DNA of 64,000 nt, taken from NCBI RefSeq assembly GCF_040869045.1, contig NW_027137028.1, forward strand, positions 62,001-126,000, written 5' to 3'. This document shows, piece by piece, positions 49,726 to 63,700 of the stretch. The notes beneath the pieces were generated by a model. The model was not told where the DNA came from, did not search any database, and saw only the letters and a list, made by a program, of their open reading frames with translations. Made by a program: the position numbers and the translations under genes. The stretch comes from Eurosta solidaginis (taxonomy: Eukaryota > Arthropoda > Insecta > Diptera > Tephritidae). Numbering within the stretch: the first letter of the stretch is position 1; each line of letters begins with the position of its first letter.

Positions 49726-52407
49726 CCACTTTGACGTAGAAATTGAACCGTTAACGATAGAACCTTGTATAGGCTTGTGGATAAATATACACATAAAAAC
49801 CTATTATCTTCAAAAACAAAATGGGTTCTATCTTGCTTGGTTCAATAGATATGGATTCTTATCCCTTTTATTCGGTTAACCCCACCCACTTTGACGTAGA
49901 AATTGAACCGTTAACGACAGAACCTTGGATCAGCTTGTGGATTAATATACACATAAAAACCTACCATCTGCAAAAATAAAATCGATTCTATCTTGCTTGG
50001 TTCAATAGATATGGACACTTATCCCTTTTAGTCGGTTAACCCCACCCAGTATGACGTAGAAATTGAACCGTTAGCGATAGAACCTTGGATCAGCTTGTGG
50101 ATTAATATACACATAAAAACCTACCATCTGCAAAAATAAAATCGATTCTATCTTGCTTGGTTCAATAGATATGTATACTTATCCCTTTTAGTCGGTTAAC
50201 CCCACCCAGTATGACGTAGACGTTGAACCGTTAGCGATAGAACCGTGGATCAGCATGTGAATTAATATACACATAAAAAACCTACCAGATGCAAAAATAA
50301 AATCGATTCTATGTGGCATGGTGCAATAGATATGGACACTTATCCCTTTTAGTCGGTTAACCCCACCCACTATGACGTAGAAATTGAACCGTTAACGACA
50401 GAACCTTGTATCAGCATGTGGATTAATATACACATAAAAACCTACCATCTGCAGAAACAAAATCGATTCTATCTTGCTCGGTTCAATAGATATGGACACT
50501 TATCCCTTTTAGTCGGTTAACCCCACCCACAATAGATATGGACACTTATACCTTTTAGTCGGTTAACCCCATCCACTTTGACGTAGAAATTGAACCGTTA
50601 ACGATAGAACCTTGTATCAGCTTGTGGATTAATATACACATAAAAACCTATTATCTTCAAAAACAAAATGGGTTCTATCTTGCTTGGTTCAATAGATATG
50701 GATACTTATCCCTTTTAGTCGGTTAACCCCACCCACTTTGACGTAGAAATTGAACCGTTAACGATAGAACCTTGTATAGGCCTGTGAAGCAATATACACA
50801 TAAAAACCTATCATCTGCGAAAACGAAATCGATTTATCTTGCTTGGTTCAATAGATATGGACACTTATCCCTTTTAGTCGGTTAACCCCACCCAGTATGA
50901 CGTAGAAATTGAACCGTTAGCGATAGAACCTTAAATCAGCTTGTGGATTAATGTACACATAAAAACCTACCATCTGCAAAAATAAAATCGATTCTATCTT
51001 GCTTGGTTCAATAGATATGGACACTTATCCCTTTTAGTCGGTTAACCCCACCCAATTTGACGTAGAAATTGAACCGTTAACGATAGAACCTTGTATTAGC
51101 TTGTGGATTAATATACTCATAAAATCCTACCATCTGCAAAAATAAAATCGATTCTATCTTGCTTGGTTCAATAGATATGGATACTTATCCCTTTTAGTCG
51201 GTTAACCCCACCCACTTTGACGTAGAAATTGAACCGTTAACGACAGAACCTTGGATCAGCTTGTGGATTAGTATACACATAAATACCTATCATCTGCGAA
51301 AATGAAATCGATTTATCTAGCTTGGTTCAATAGATATGGACACTTATCCCTTTTAGTCGGTTAACCCCATCCACTTTGACGTAGAAATTGAACCGTTAAC
51401 GATAGAACCTTGTATCAGCTTGTGGATTAATATACACATAAAAACCTATCATCTTCAAAAACAAAATGGGTTCTATCTTGCTTGGTTCAATAGATATGGA
51501 TACTTATCCCTTTTAGACGGTTAACCCCACACACTTTGACGTAGAAATTGAACCGTTAACAATAGAACCTTGTATTAGCTTGTGGATTAATATACACATA
51601 AAATCCTACCATCTGCAAAAATAAAATCGATTCTATCTTGCTTGGTTCAATAGATATGGACACTTATCCCTTTTAGTCGGTTAACCCCACCCAGTATGAC
51701 GTAGACGTTGAACCGTTAGCGATAGAACCGTGGATCAGCCTGTGGATTAATACACACATAAAAACCTACCAGATGCAAAAATAAAATCGATTCTATCTTG
51801 CATGGTGCAATAGATATGGACACTTATCCCTTTTAGTCGGTTAACCCCACCCACTATGACGTAGAAATTGAACCGTTAACGATAGAACCTTGTATCAGCT
51901 TGTGGATTAATATACACATAAAAACCTATTATCTTCAAAAACAAAATGGGTTCTATCTTGCTTGATTCAATAGATATGGATACTTATCCCTTTTAGTCGG
52001 TTAACCCCACACACTTTGACGTAGAAATTGAACCGTTAACGATAGAACCTTGTATTAGCTTGTGGATTAATATACATATAAAATCCTACCATCTGCAAAA
52101 ATAAAATCGATTCTATCTTGCTTGGTTCAATAGATATGGACACTTATCCCTTTTAGTCAGTTAACCCCATCCACTTTGACGTAGAAATTGAACCGTTAAC
52201 GATAGAACCTTGGATCAGCTTGTGGATTAATGTACACATAAAACCCTATCAGCTGCAAAAACAAAATCGATTCTATCTTGCTTGGTTCAATAGATATGGA
52301 CACTTATCCCTTTTAGTCGGTTAACCCCACCCAGTATGACGTAGACGTTTAACCGTTAGCGATAGAACCGTGGATCAGCCTGTGGATTAATATACACATA
52401 AAAACCT
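49726..52407 (+). repeat. 2765-bp satellite HOR, copy 2
   Basis: Near-identical to 46961-49642. The copies differ by single bases such as AAATGGAACC (about 48465) versus AAATTGAACC (about 51230). Homology ends near 52407, where copy 1 instead turns to a TATTATCTTC monomer. Confidence 0.87.
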
Positions 52408-53526
52408 ACCAGATGCAAAAATAAAATCGATTCTATCTTGCATGGTGCAATAGATATGGACACTTATCCCTTTTAGTCGGTTAACCCCACCCACTATGAC
52501 GTAGAAATTGAACCGTTAACGACAGAACCTTGTGTCAGCTTGTGGATTAATATACACATAAAAACCTGCCATCTGCAGAAACAAAATCGATTCTATCTTG
52601 CTTGGTTCAATAGATATGGACACTTATCCCTTTTAGTCGGTTAACCCCACCCACAATAGATATGGACACTTATCCCTTTTAGTCGGTTAACCCCATCCAC
52701 TTTGACGTAGAAATTGAACCGTTAACGATAGAATCTTGTATCAGCTTGTGGATTAATATACACATAAAAACCTATCATCTTCAAAAACAAAATGGGTTCT
52801 ATCTTGCTTGGTTCAATAGATATGGATACTTATCCCTTTTAGTCGGTTAACCCCACCCACTTTGACGTAGAAATTGAACCGTTAACGATAGAACCTTGTG
52901 TCAGCCTGTGGATTAATATACGCATAAAAACCTACCAGATGCAAAAATAAAATCGATTCTATCTTGCATGGTGCAATAGATATGGAGACTTATCCCTTTT
53001 AGTCGGTTAACCCCACCCACTATGACGTAGAAATTGAACCGTTAACGTCAGAACCTTGTATCAGCTTGTGGATTAATATACACATAAAAGCCTACCATAT
53101 GCAGAAACAAAATCGATTCTATCTTGCTTGGTTCAATAGATATGGACACTTATCCCTTTTAGTCGGTTAACCCCACCCACAATAGATATGGACACTTATC
53201 CCTTTTAGTCGGTTAACCCCATCCACTTTGACGTAGAAATTGAACCGTTAACGATAGAACCTTGTATCAGCTTGTGGATTAATATACACATAAAAACCTA
53301 TCATCTTCAAAAACAAAATGGGTTCTATCTTGCTTGGTTCAATAGATATGGATACTTATCCCTTTTAGTCGGCTAACCCCACACACTTTGACGTAGAAAT
53401 TGAACCGTTAACGATAGAACCTTGTATTAGCTTGTGGATTAATATACACATAAAATCCTACCATCTGCAAAAATAAAATCGATTCTATCTTGCTTGGTTC
53501 AATAGTTATGGACACTTATCCCTTTT
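52408..53526 (+). repeat. Satellite leading to SINE copy 3
   Basis: Monomer order CATGGTGC type, long monomer, CATCTTC type, CGCATAAAAACC monomer, GGAGAC monomer, CATATGC long monomer, then the AATAGTTATGG monomer holding the SINE. Roughly the last kilobase equals the sequence before SINE copies 1 and 2, apart from a one-base loss in those copies (CGCATAAAACC). No gene was found here. Confidence 0.87.
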
Positions 53527-53889
53527 GGCGGCCACCGTGGTGTGATGGTAGCGTGCTCCGCCTATCATGCCGTATGCCCTGGGTTCAACTCCCGGGCAAA
53601 GCAACATCGAAATTTTAGAAATAAGATTTTTCAATTAGAAGAAAATTTTTCTAAGCGGGGTCGCCCCTCGGCAGTGTCTGGCAAGCGCTCCGATTGTATT
53701 TCTGCCATGAAAAGCTCTCAGTAAAAACTCATCTGCCTTGCAGATGCCGTTCGGAGTCGGCATAAAACATGTAGGTCCCGTCCGGCCAATTTTTAGGGAA
53801 AAATCAAGAGGAGCACGACGCAAATTGAAGAGAAGCTCGGCCTTAGATCTCTTCGGAGGTTATCGCGCCTTACATTTATTTATATTTTA
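53527..53889 (+). mobile_element. tRNA-derived SINE, copy 3 (363 bp)
   Basis: Third copy at the same point in the monomer (CCCTTTT before, TTTTAGTCGG after). It differs from the other two by CTCAGTAAAA instead of CTCAGTGAAA and a one-base loss in CAAATTGAAG. Flanking satellite on both sides matches that around copy 2 (offset about 7750 before, 7749 after the SINE's 1-bp loss), including the GGCTAACCCC monomer before it and the ATACTCATAAAA monomer after it. Confidence 0.9.
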
Positions 53890-55370
53890 TTTTAGTCGGT
53901 TAACCCCATTCACTTTGACGTAGAAATTGAACCGTTAACGATAGAACCTTGTATCAGCTTGTGGATTAATATACACATAAAAACCTATTATCTTCAAAAA
54001 CAAAATGGGTTCTATCTTGCTTGGTTCAATAGATATGGATACTTATCCCTTTTAGTCGGTTAACCCCACACACTTTGACGTAGAAATTGAACCGTTAACG
54101 ATAGAACCTTGTATTAGCTTGTGGATTAATATACTCATAAAATCCTACCATCTGCAAAAATAAAATCGATTCTATCTTGCTTGGTTCAATAGATATGGAC
54201 ACTTATCCCTTTTAGTCAGTTAACCCCATCCACTTTGACGTAGAAATTGAACCGTTAACGATAGAACCTTGTATCAGCTTGTGGATTAATATACAGATAA
54301 AAACCTATTATCTTCAAAAACAAAATGGGTTCTATCTTGCTTGGTTCAATAGATATGGATACTTATCCCTTTTAGTCGGTTAACCCCACCCACTTTGACG
54401 TAGAAATTGAACCGTTAACGACAGAACCTTGGATCAGCTTGTGGATTAGTATACACATAAATACCTATCATCTGCGAAAATGAAATCGATTTATCTAGCT
54501 TGGTTCAATAGATATGGACACTTATCCCTTTTAGTCGGTTAACCCCATCCACTTTGACGTAGAAATTGAACCGTTAACGATAGAACCTTGTATCAACTTG
54601 TGGATTAATATACACATAAAAACCTATCATCTTCAAAAACAAAATGGGTTCTATCTTGCTTGGTTCAATAGATATGGACACTTATCCCTTTTAGTCAGTT
54701 AACCCCATCCACTTTGACGTAGAAATTGAACCGTTAACGATAGAACCTTGTATAAGCTTGTGGATAAATATACACATAAAAACCTATTATCTTCAAAAAC
54801 AAAATGGGTTCTATCTTGCTTGGTTCAATAGATATGGATTCTTATCCCTTTTATTCGGTTAACCCCACCCACTTTGACGTAGAAATTGAACCGTTAACGA
54901 CAGAACCTTGGATCAGCTTGTGGATTAATATACACATAAAAACCTACCATCTGCAAAAATAAAATCGATTCTATCTTGCTTGGTTCAATAGATATGGACA
55001 CTTATCCCTTTTAGTCGGTTAACCCCACCCAGTATGACGTAGAAATTGAACCGTTAGCGATAGAACCTTGGTTCAGCTTGTGGATTAATATACACATAAA
55101 AACCTACCATCTGCAAAAATAAAATCGATTCTATCTTGCTTGGTTCAATAGATATGTATACTTAACCCTTTTAGTCGGTTAACTCCACCCAGTATGACGT
55201 AGACGTTGAACCGTTAGCGATAGAACCGTGGATCAGCATGTGAATTAATATACACATAAAAAACCTACCAGATGCAAAAATAAAATCGATTCTATGTGGC
55301 ATGGTGCAATAGATATGGACACTTATCCCTTTTAGTCGGTTAACCCCACCCACTATGACGTAGAAATTGA
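53890..55370 (+). repeat. Satellite after SINE copy 3
   Basis: The first 400 bp or so matches the sequence after SINE copy 2. Other monomers follow, including GGATTCTTATCC and GACGTTGAACC types like those at 47.1-47.6 kb. A single-base change ATACAGATAAAA is at about 54293. No gene was found here. Confidence 0.87.
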
Positions 55371-58300
55371 ACCGTTAACGACAGAACCTTGTATCAGCAT
55401 GTGGATTAATATACACATAAAAACCTACCATCTGCAGAAACAAAATCGATTCTATCTTGCTCGGTTCAATAGATATGGACACTTATCCCTTTTAGTCGGT
55501 TAACCCCACCCACAATAGATATGGACACTTATACCTTTTAGTCGGTTAACCCCATCCACTTTGACGTAGAAATTGAACCGTTAACGATAGAACCTTGTAT
55601 CAGCTTGTGGATTAATATACACATAAAAACCTATTATCTTCAAAAACAAAATGGGTTCTATCTTGCTTGGTTCAATAGATATGGATACTTATCCCTTTTA
55701 GTCGGTTAACCCCACCCACTTTGACGTAGAAATTGAACCGTTAACGATAGAACCTTGTATAGGCCTGTGAAGCAATATACACATAAAAACCTATCATCTG
55801 CGAAAACGAAATCGATTTATCTTGCTTGGTTCAATAGATATGGACACTTATCCCTTTTAGTCGGTTAACCCCACCCAGTATGACGTAGAAATTGAACCGT
55901 TAGCGATAGAACCTTAAATCAGCTTGTGGATTAATATACACATAAAAACCTACCATTTGCAAAAATAAAATCGATTCTATCTTGCTTGGTTCAATAGATA
56001 TGGACACTTATCCCTTTTAGTCGGTTAACCCCACCCAATTTGACGTAGAAATTGAACCGTTAACGATAGAACCTTGTATTAGCTTGTGGATTAATATACT
56101 CATAAAATCCTACCATCTGCAAAAATAAAATCGATTCTATCTTGCTTGGTTCAATAGATATGGATACTTATCCCTTTTAGTCGGTTAACCCCACCCACTT
56201 TGACGTAGAAATTGAACCGTTAACGACAGAACCTTGGATCAGCTTGTGGATTAGTATACACATAAATACCTATCATCTGCGAAAATGAAATCGATTTATC
56301 TAGCTTGGTTCAATAGATATGGACACTTATCCCTTTTAGTCGGTTAACCCCATCCACTTTGACGTAGAAATTGAACCGTTAACGATAGAACCTTGTATCA
56401 GCTTGTGGATTAATATACACATAAAAACCTATCATCTTCAAAAACAAAATGGGTTCTATCTTGCTTGGTTCAATAGATATGGACACTTATCCCTTTTAGT
56501 CAGTTAACCCCATCCACTTTGACGTAGAAATTGAACCGTTAACGATAGAACCTTGTATGAGCTTGTGGATAAATATACACATAAAAACCTATTATCTTCA
56601 AAAACAAAATGGGTTCTATCTTGCTTGGTTCAATAGATATGGATTCTTATCCCTTTTAGTCGGTTAACCCCACCCACTTTGACGTAGAAATTGAACCGTT
56701 AACGACAGAACCTTGGATCAGCTTGTGGATTAATGTACACATAAAAACCTACCATCTGCAAAAATAAAATCGATTCTATCTTGCTTGGTTCAATAGATAT
56801 GGACACTTATCCCTTTTAGTCGGTTAACCACACCCAGTATGACGTAGAAATTGAACCGTTAGCGATAGAACCTTAAATCAGCTTGTGGATTAATATACAC
56901 ATAAAAACCTACCATCTGCAGAAACAAAATCGATTCTATCTTGCTTGGTTCAATAGATATGGACACTTATCCCTTTTAGTCGGTTAACCCCACCCAGTAT
57001 GACGTAGACGTTGAACCGTTAGCGGTAGAACCGTGGATCAGCCTGTGGATTAATATACACATTAAAACCTACCAGATGCAAAAATAAAATCGATTCTATC
57101 TTGCATGGTGCAATAGATATGGACACTTATCCCTTTTAGTCGGTTAACCCCACCCACTATGACGTAGAAATTGAACCGTTAACGACAGAACCTTGTATCA
57201 GCTTGTGGATTAATATACACATAAAAACCTACCATCTGCAGAAACAAAATCGATTCTATCTTGCTTGGTTCAATAGATATGGACACTTATCCCTTTTAGT
57301 CGGTTAACCCCACCCACAATAGATATGGACACTTTTCCCTTTAATCGGTTAACCCCATCCACTTTGACGTAGAAATTGAACCGTTAACGATAGAACCTTG
57401 TATCAGCTTGTGGATTAATATACACATAAAAACCTATCATCTTCAAAAACAAAATGGGTTCTATCTTGCTTGGTTCAATAGATATGGATACTTATCCCTT
57501 TTAGACGGTTAACCCCACACACTTTGACGTAGAAATTGAACCGTTAACAATAGAACCTTGTATTAGCTTGTGGATTAATATACACATAAAATCCTACCAT
57601 CTGCAAAAATAAAATCGATTCTATCTTGCTTGGTTCAATAGATATGGACACTTATCCCTTTTAGTCGGTTAACCCCACCCAGTATGACGTAGACGTTGAA
57701 CCGTTAGCGATAGAACCGTGGATCAGCCTGTGGATTAATACACACATAAAAACCTACCAGATGCAAAAATAAAATCGATTCTATCTTGCATGGTGCAATA
57801 GATATGGACACATCCCTTTTAGTCGGTTAACCCCACCCACTATGACGTAGAAATTGAACCGTTAACGATAGAACCTTGTATCAGCTTGTGGATTAATATA
57901 CACATAAAAACCTGCCATCTGCAGAAACAAAATCGATTCTATCTTGCTTGGTTCAATAGATATGGACACTTATCCCTTTTAGTCGGTTAACCCCATCCAC
58001 TTTGACGTAGAAATTGAACCGTTAACGATAGAATCTTGTATCAGCTTGTGGATTAATATACACATAAAAACCTATCATCTTCAAAAACAAAATGGGTTCC
58101 ATCTTGCTTGGTTCAATAGATATGGATACTTATCCCTTTTAGTCGGTTAACGCCACACACTTTGACGTAGAAATTGAACCGTTAACGATAGAACCTTGTA
58201 TTAGCTTGTGGATTAATACACACATAAAATCCTAGCATCTGCAGAAATAAAATCGATCCTATCTTGCTTGGTTCAATAGATATGGACACTTATCCCTTTT

Positions 58301-60759
58301 AGTCAGTTAACCCCATCCACTTTGACGTAGAAATTGAACCGTTAACGATAGAACCTTGTATCAACTTGTGGATTAATATACACATAAAAACCTATTATCT
58401 TCAAAAACAAAATGGGTTCTATCTTGCTTGGTTCAATAGATATGGATACTTATCCCTTTTAGTCGGTTAACCCCACACACTTTGACGTAGCAATCGAACC
58501 GTTAACGATAGAACCTTGTATTAGCTTGTGGATTAATATACACATAAAATCCTACCATCTGCAAAAATAAAATGGATTCTATCTTACTTGGTTCAATAGA
58601 TATGGACACTTATCCCTTTTAGTCAGTTAACCCCATCCACTTTGACGTAGAAATTGAACCGTTAACGATAGAACCTTGTATGAGCTTGTGGATTAATATA
58701 CACATAAAAACCTATTATCTTCAAAAACAAAATGGGTTCTATCTTACTTGGTTCAATAGATATGGATACTTATCCCTTTTAGTCGGTTAACCCCACCCAC
58801 TTTGACGTAGAAACTGAACCGTTAACGACAGAACCTTGGATCAGCTTGTGGATTAATATACACATAAATACCTATCATCTGCGAAAACGAAATCGATTTA
58901 TCTTGCTTGGTTCAATAGATATGGACACTTATCCCTTTTAGTCGGTTAACCCCATCCACTTTGACATAGAAATTGAACCGTTAACGATAGAACCTTGTAT
59001 CGGCTTGTGGATTATACACACATAAAAACCTACCATCTGCAAAAATAAAATCGATTCTATCTTGCTTGGTTCAATAGATATGGACACTTATCCCTTTTAG
59101 TCGGTTAACCCCACCCAGTATGACGTAGAAATTGAACCGTTAGCGATAGAACCTTGGATCAGCTCGTGGATTAATATACACATAAAAACCTACCACCTGC
59201 AAAAATAAAATCGATTCTATCTTGCTTGGTTCAATAGATATGTATACTTATCCCTTTTAGTCGGTTAACCCCACCCAGTATGACGTAGACGTTGAACCGT
59301 TAGCGATAGAACCGTGGATCAGCCTGTGGACTAATATACACATAAAAACCTACCAGATGCAAAAATAAAATCGATTCTATCTTGCATGGTGCAATAGATA
59401 TGGACACTTATCCCTTTTAGTCGGTTAACCCCACCCACAATAGATATGGACACTTATCCCTTTTAGTCGGTTAACCCCATCCACTTTGACATAGAAATTG
59501 AACCGTTAACGATAGAACCTTGTATCGGCTTGTGGATTAATACACACATAAAAACCTACCATCTGCAAAAATAAAATCGATTCTATCTTGCTTGGTTCAA
59601 TAGATATGTATACTTATCCCTTTTAGACGGTTAACCCCACCCAGTATGACGTAGAAATTGAACCGTTAGCGATAGAACCTTGGATCAGCTTGTGGATTAA
59701 TATACACATAAAAACCTACCATCTGCAAAAATAAAATCGATTCTATCTTGCATGGTGCAATAGATATGGACACTTATCCCTTTTAGTCGGTTAACCCCAC
59801 CCACTATAATGTAGAAATTGAACCGTTAACGACAGAACCTTGTATCAGCTTGTGGATTAATACACACATAAAAACCTACCATCTGAAGAAACAAAATCGA
59901 TTCTATCTTGCTTGGTTCAATAGATATGGACACTTATCCCTTTTAGTCGGTTAACCCCACCCACAATAGATATGGACACTTATCCCTTTTAGTCGGTTAA
60001 CCCCATCCACTTTGACGTAGAAATTGAACCGTTAACGATAGAACCTTGTATTAGCTTGTGGATTAATATACACATAAAATCCTACCAACTGCAAAAATAA
60101 AATCGATTCTATCTTGCTTGGTTCAATAGATATGGACACTTATTCCTTTTAGTGAGTTAACCCCATCCACTTTGACGTAGAAATTGAACCGTTAACGATA
60201 GAACCTTGTATCGGCTTGTGGATTAATATACACATAAAAACCTATTATCTTCAAAAACAAAATGGGTTCTATCTTGCTTGGTTCAATAAATATGGATACT
60301 TATCCCTTTTAGTCGGTTAACCCCACCCACTTTGACGTAGAAATTGAACCGTTAACGACAGAACCGAGGATCAGCTTGTGGATTAATACACACATAAAAA
60401 CCTACCATCTGAAGAAACAAAATCGATTCTATCTTGCTTGTTTCAATAGATATGGACACTTATCCCTTTTAGTCGGTTAACCCCACCCACAATAGATATG
60501 GACACTTATCCCTTTTAGTCGGTTAACCCCATCCACTTTGACGTAGAAATTGAACCGTTAACGATAGAACCTTGTATTAGCTTGTGGATTAATATACACA
60601 TAAAAACCTACCATCTGAAGAAACAAAATCGATTCTATCTTGCTTGGTTCAATAGATATGGACACTTATCCCTTTTAGTCGGTTAACCCCACCCACAATA
60701 GATATGGACACTTATCCCTTTTAGTCGGTTAACCCCATCCACTTTGACGTAGAAATTGA
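55371..60759 (+). repeat. 5389-bp satellite HOR, copy 1
   Basis: Variants recurring 5389 bp later include ATAGGCCTGTGAAGC (55759 and 61148), the shortened GGACACATCCC (57811 and 63200), GTAGCAATCGAACC (about 58489 and 63878) and GATTCTATCTTACTTGG near 58572 and 63961. The part from about 58612 to 60759 has no second copy inside the window. No gene was found here. Confidence 0.86.
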
Positions 60760-63700
60760 ACCGTTAACGACAGAACCTTGTATCAGCATGTGGATTAATA
60801 TACACATAAAAACCTACCATCTGCAGAAACAAAATCGATTCTATCTTGCTCGGTTCAATAGATATGGACACTTATCCCTTTTAGTCGGTTAACCCCACCC
60901 ACAATAGATATGGACACTTATACCTTTTAGTCGGTTAACCCCATCCACTTTGACGTGGAAATTGAACCGTTAACGATAGAACCTTGTATCAGCTTGTGGA
61001 TTAATATACACATAAAAACCTATTATCTTCAAAAACAAAATGGGTTCTATCTTGCTTGGTTCAATAGATATGGATACTTATCCCTTTTAGTCGGTTAACC
61101 CCACCCACTTTGACGTAGAAATTGAACCGTTAACGATAGAACCTTGTATAGGCCTGTGAAGCATTATACACATAAAAACCTATCATCTGCGAAAACGAAA
61201 TCGATTTATCTTGCTTGGTTCAATAGATATGGACACTTATCCCTTTTAGTCGGTTAACTCCACCCAGTATGACGTAGAAATTGAACCGTTAGCGATAGAA
61301 CCTTAAATCAGCTTGTGGATTAATATACACATAAAAACCTACCATTTGCAAAAATAAAATCGATTCTATCTTGCTTGGTTCAATAGATATGGACACTTAT
61401 CCCTTTTAGTCGGTTAACCCCACCCAATTTGACGTAGAAATTGAACCGTTAACGATAGAACCTTGTATTAGCTTGTGGATTAATATACTCATAAAATCCT
61501 ACCATCTGCAAAAATAAAATCGATTCTATCTTGCTTGGTTCAATAGATATGGATACTTATCCCTTTTAGTCGGTTAACCCCACCCACTTTGACGTAGAAA
61601 TTGAACCGTTAACGACAGAACCTTGGATCAGCTTGTGGATTAGTATACACATAAATACCTATCATCTGCGAAAATGAAATCGATTTATCTAGCTTGGTTC
61701 AATAGATATGGACACTTATCCCTTTTAGTCGGTTAACCCCATCCACTTTGACGTAGAAATTGAACCGTTAACGATAGAACCTTGTATCAGCTTGTGGATT
61801 AATATACACATAAAAACCTATCATCTTCAAAAACAAAATGGGTTCTATCTTGCTTGGTTCAATAGATATGGACACTTATCCCTTTTAGTCAGTTAACCCC
61901 ATCCACTTTGACGTAGAAATTGAACCGTTAACGATAGAACCTTGTATGAGCTTGTGGATAAATATACACATAAAAACCTATTATCTTCAAAAACAAAATG
62001 GGTTCTATCTTGCTTGGTTCAATAGATATGGATTCTTATCCCTTTTAGTCGGTTAACCCCACCCACTTTGACGTAGAAATTGAACCGTTAACGACAGAAC
62101 CTTGGATCAGCTTGTGGATTAATGTACACATAAAAACCTACCATCTGCAAAAATAAAATCGATTCTATCTTGCTTGGTTCAATAGATATGGACACTTATC
62201 CCTTTTAGTCGGTTAACCACACCCAGTATGACGTAGAAATTGAACCGTTAGCGATAGAACCTTAAATCAGCTTGTGGATTAATATACACATAAAAACCTA
62301 CCATCTGCAGAAACAAAATCGATTCTATCTTGCTTGGTTCAATAGATATGGACACTTATCCCTTTTAGTCGGTTAACCCCACCCAGTATGACGTAGACGT
62401 TGAACCGTTAGCGGTAGAACCGTGGATCAGCCTGTGGATTAATATACACATTAAAACCTACCAGATGCAAAAATAAAATCGATTCTATCTTGCATGGTGC
62501 AATAGATATGGACACTTATCCCTTTTAGTCGGTTAACCCCACCCACTATGACGTAGAAATTGAACCGTTAACGACAGAACCTTGTATCAGCTTGTGGATT
62601 AATATACACATAAAAACCTACCATCTGCAGAAACAAAATCGATTCTATCTTGCTTGGTTCAATAGATATGGACACTTATCCCTTTTAGTCGGTTAACCCC
62701 ACCCACAATAGATATGGACACTTTTCCCTTTAATCGGTTAACCCCATCCACTTTGACGTAGAAATTGAACCGTTAACGATAGAACCTTGTATCAGCTTGT
62801 GGATTAATATACACATAAAAACCTATCATCTTCAAAAACAAAATGGGTTCTATCTTGCTTGGTTCAATAGATATGGATACTTATCCCTTTTAGACGGTTA
62901 ACCCCACACACTTTGACGTAGAAATTGAACCGTTAACAATAGAACCTTGTATTAGCTTGTGGATTAATATACACATAAAATCCTACCATCTGCAAAAATA
63001 AAATCGATTCTATCTTGCTTGGTTCAATAGATATGGACACTTATCCCTTTTAGTCGGTTAACCCCACCCAGTATGACGTAGACGTTGAACCGTTAGCGAT
63101 AGAACCGTGGATCAGCCTGTGGATTAATACACACATAAAAACCTACCAGATGCAAAAATAAAATCGATTCTATCTTGCATGGTGCAATAGATATGGACAC
63201 ATCCCTTTTAGTCGGTTAACCCCACCCACTATGACGTAGAAATTGAACCGTTAACGATAGAACCTTGTATCAGCTTGTGGATTAATATACACATAAAAAC
63301 CTGCCATCTGCAGAAACAAAATCGATTCTATCTTGCTTGGTTCAATAGATATGGACACTTATCCCTTTTAGTCGGTTAACCCCATCCACTTTGACGTAGA
63401 AATTGAACCGTTAACGATAGAATCTTGTATCAGCTTGTGGATTAATATACACATAAAAACCTATCATCTTCAAAAACAAAATGGGTTCCATCTTGCTTGG
63501 TTCAATAGATATGGATACTTATCCCTTTTAGTCGGTTAACGCCACACACTTTGACGTAGAAATTGAACCGTTAACGATAGAACCTTGTATTAGCTTGTGG
63601 ATTAATACACACATAAAATCCTAGCATCTGCAGAAATAAAATCGATTCTATCTTGCTTGGTTCAATAGATATGGACACTTATCCCTTTTAGTCAGTTAAC

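Noticed and set aside
49661..49879. A 72-codon plus-strand frame
   Set aside because: Spans two satellite monomers with internal repetition of the same peptide; no gene signals.
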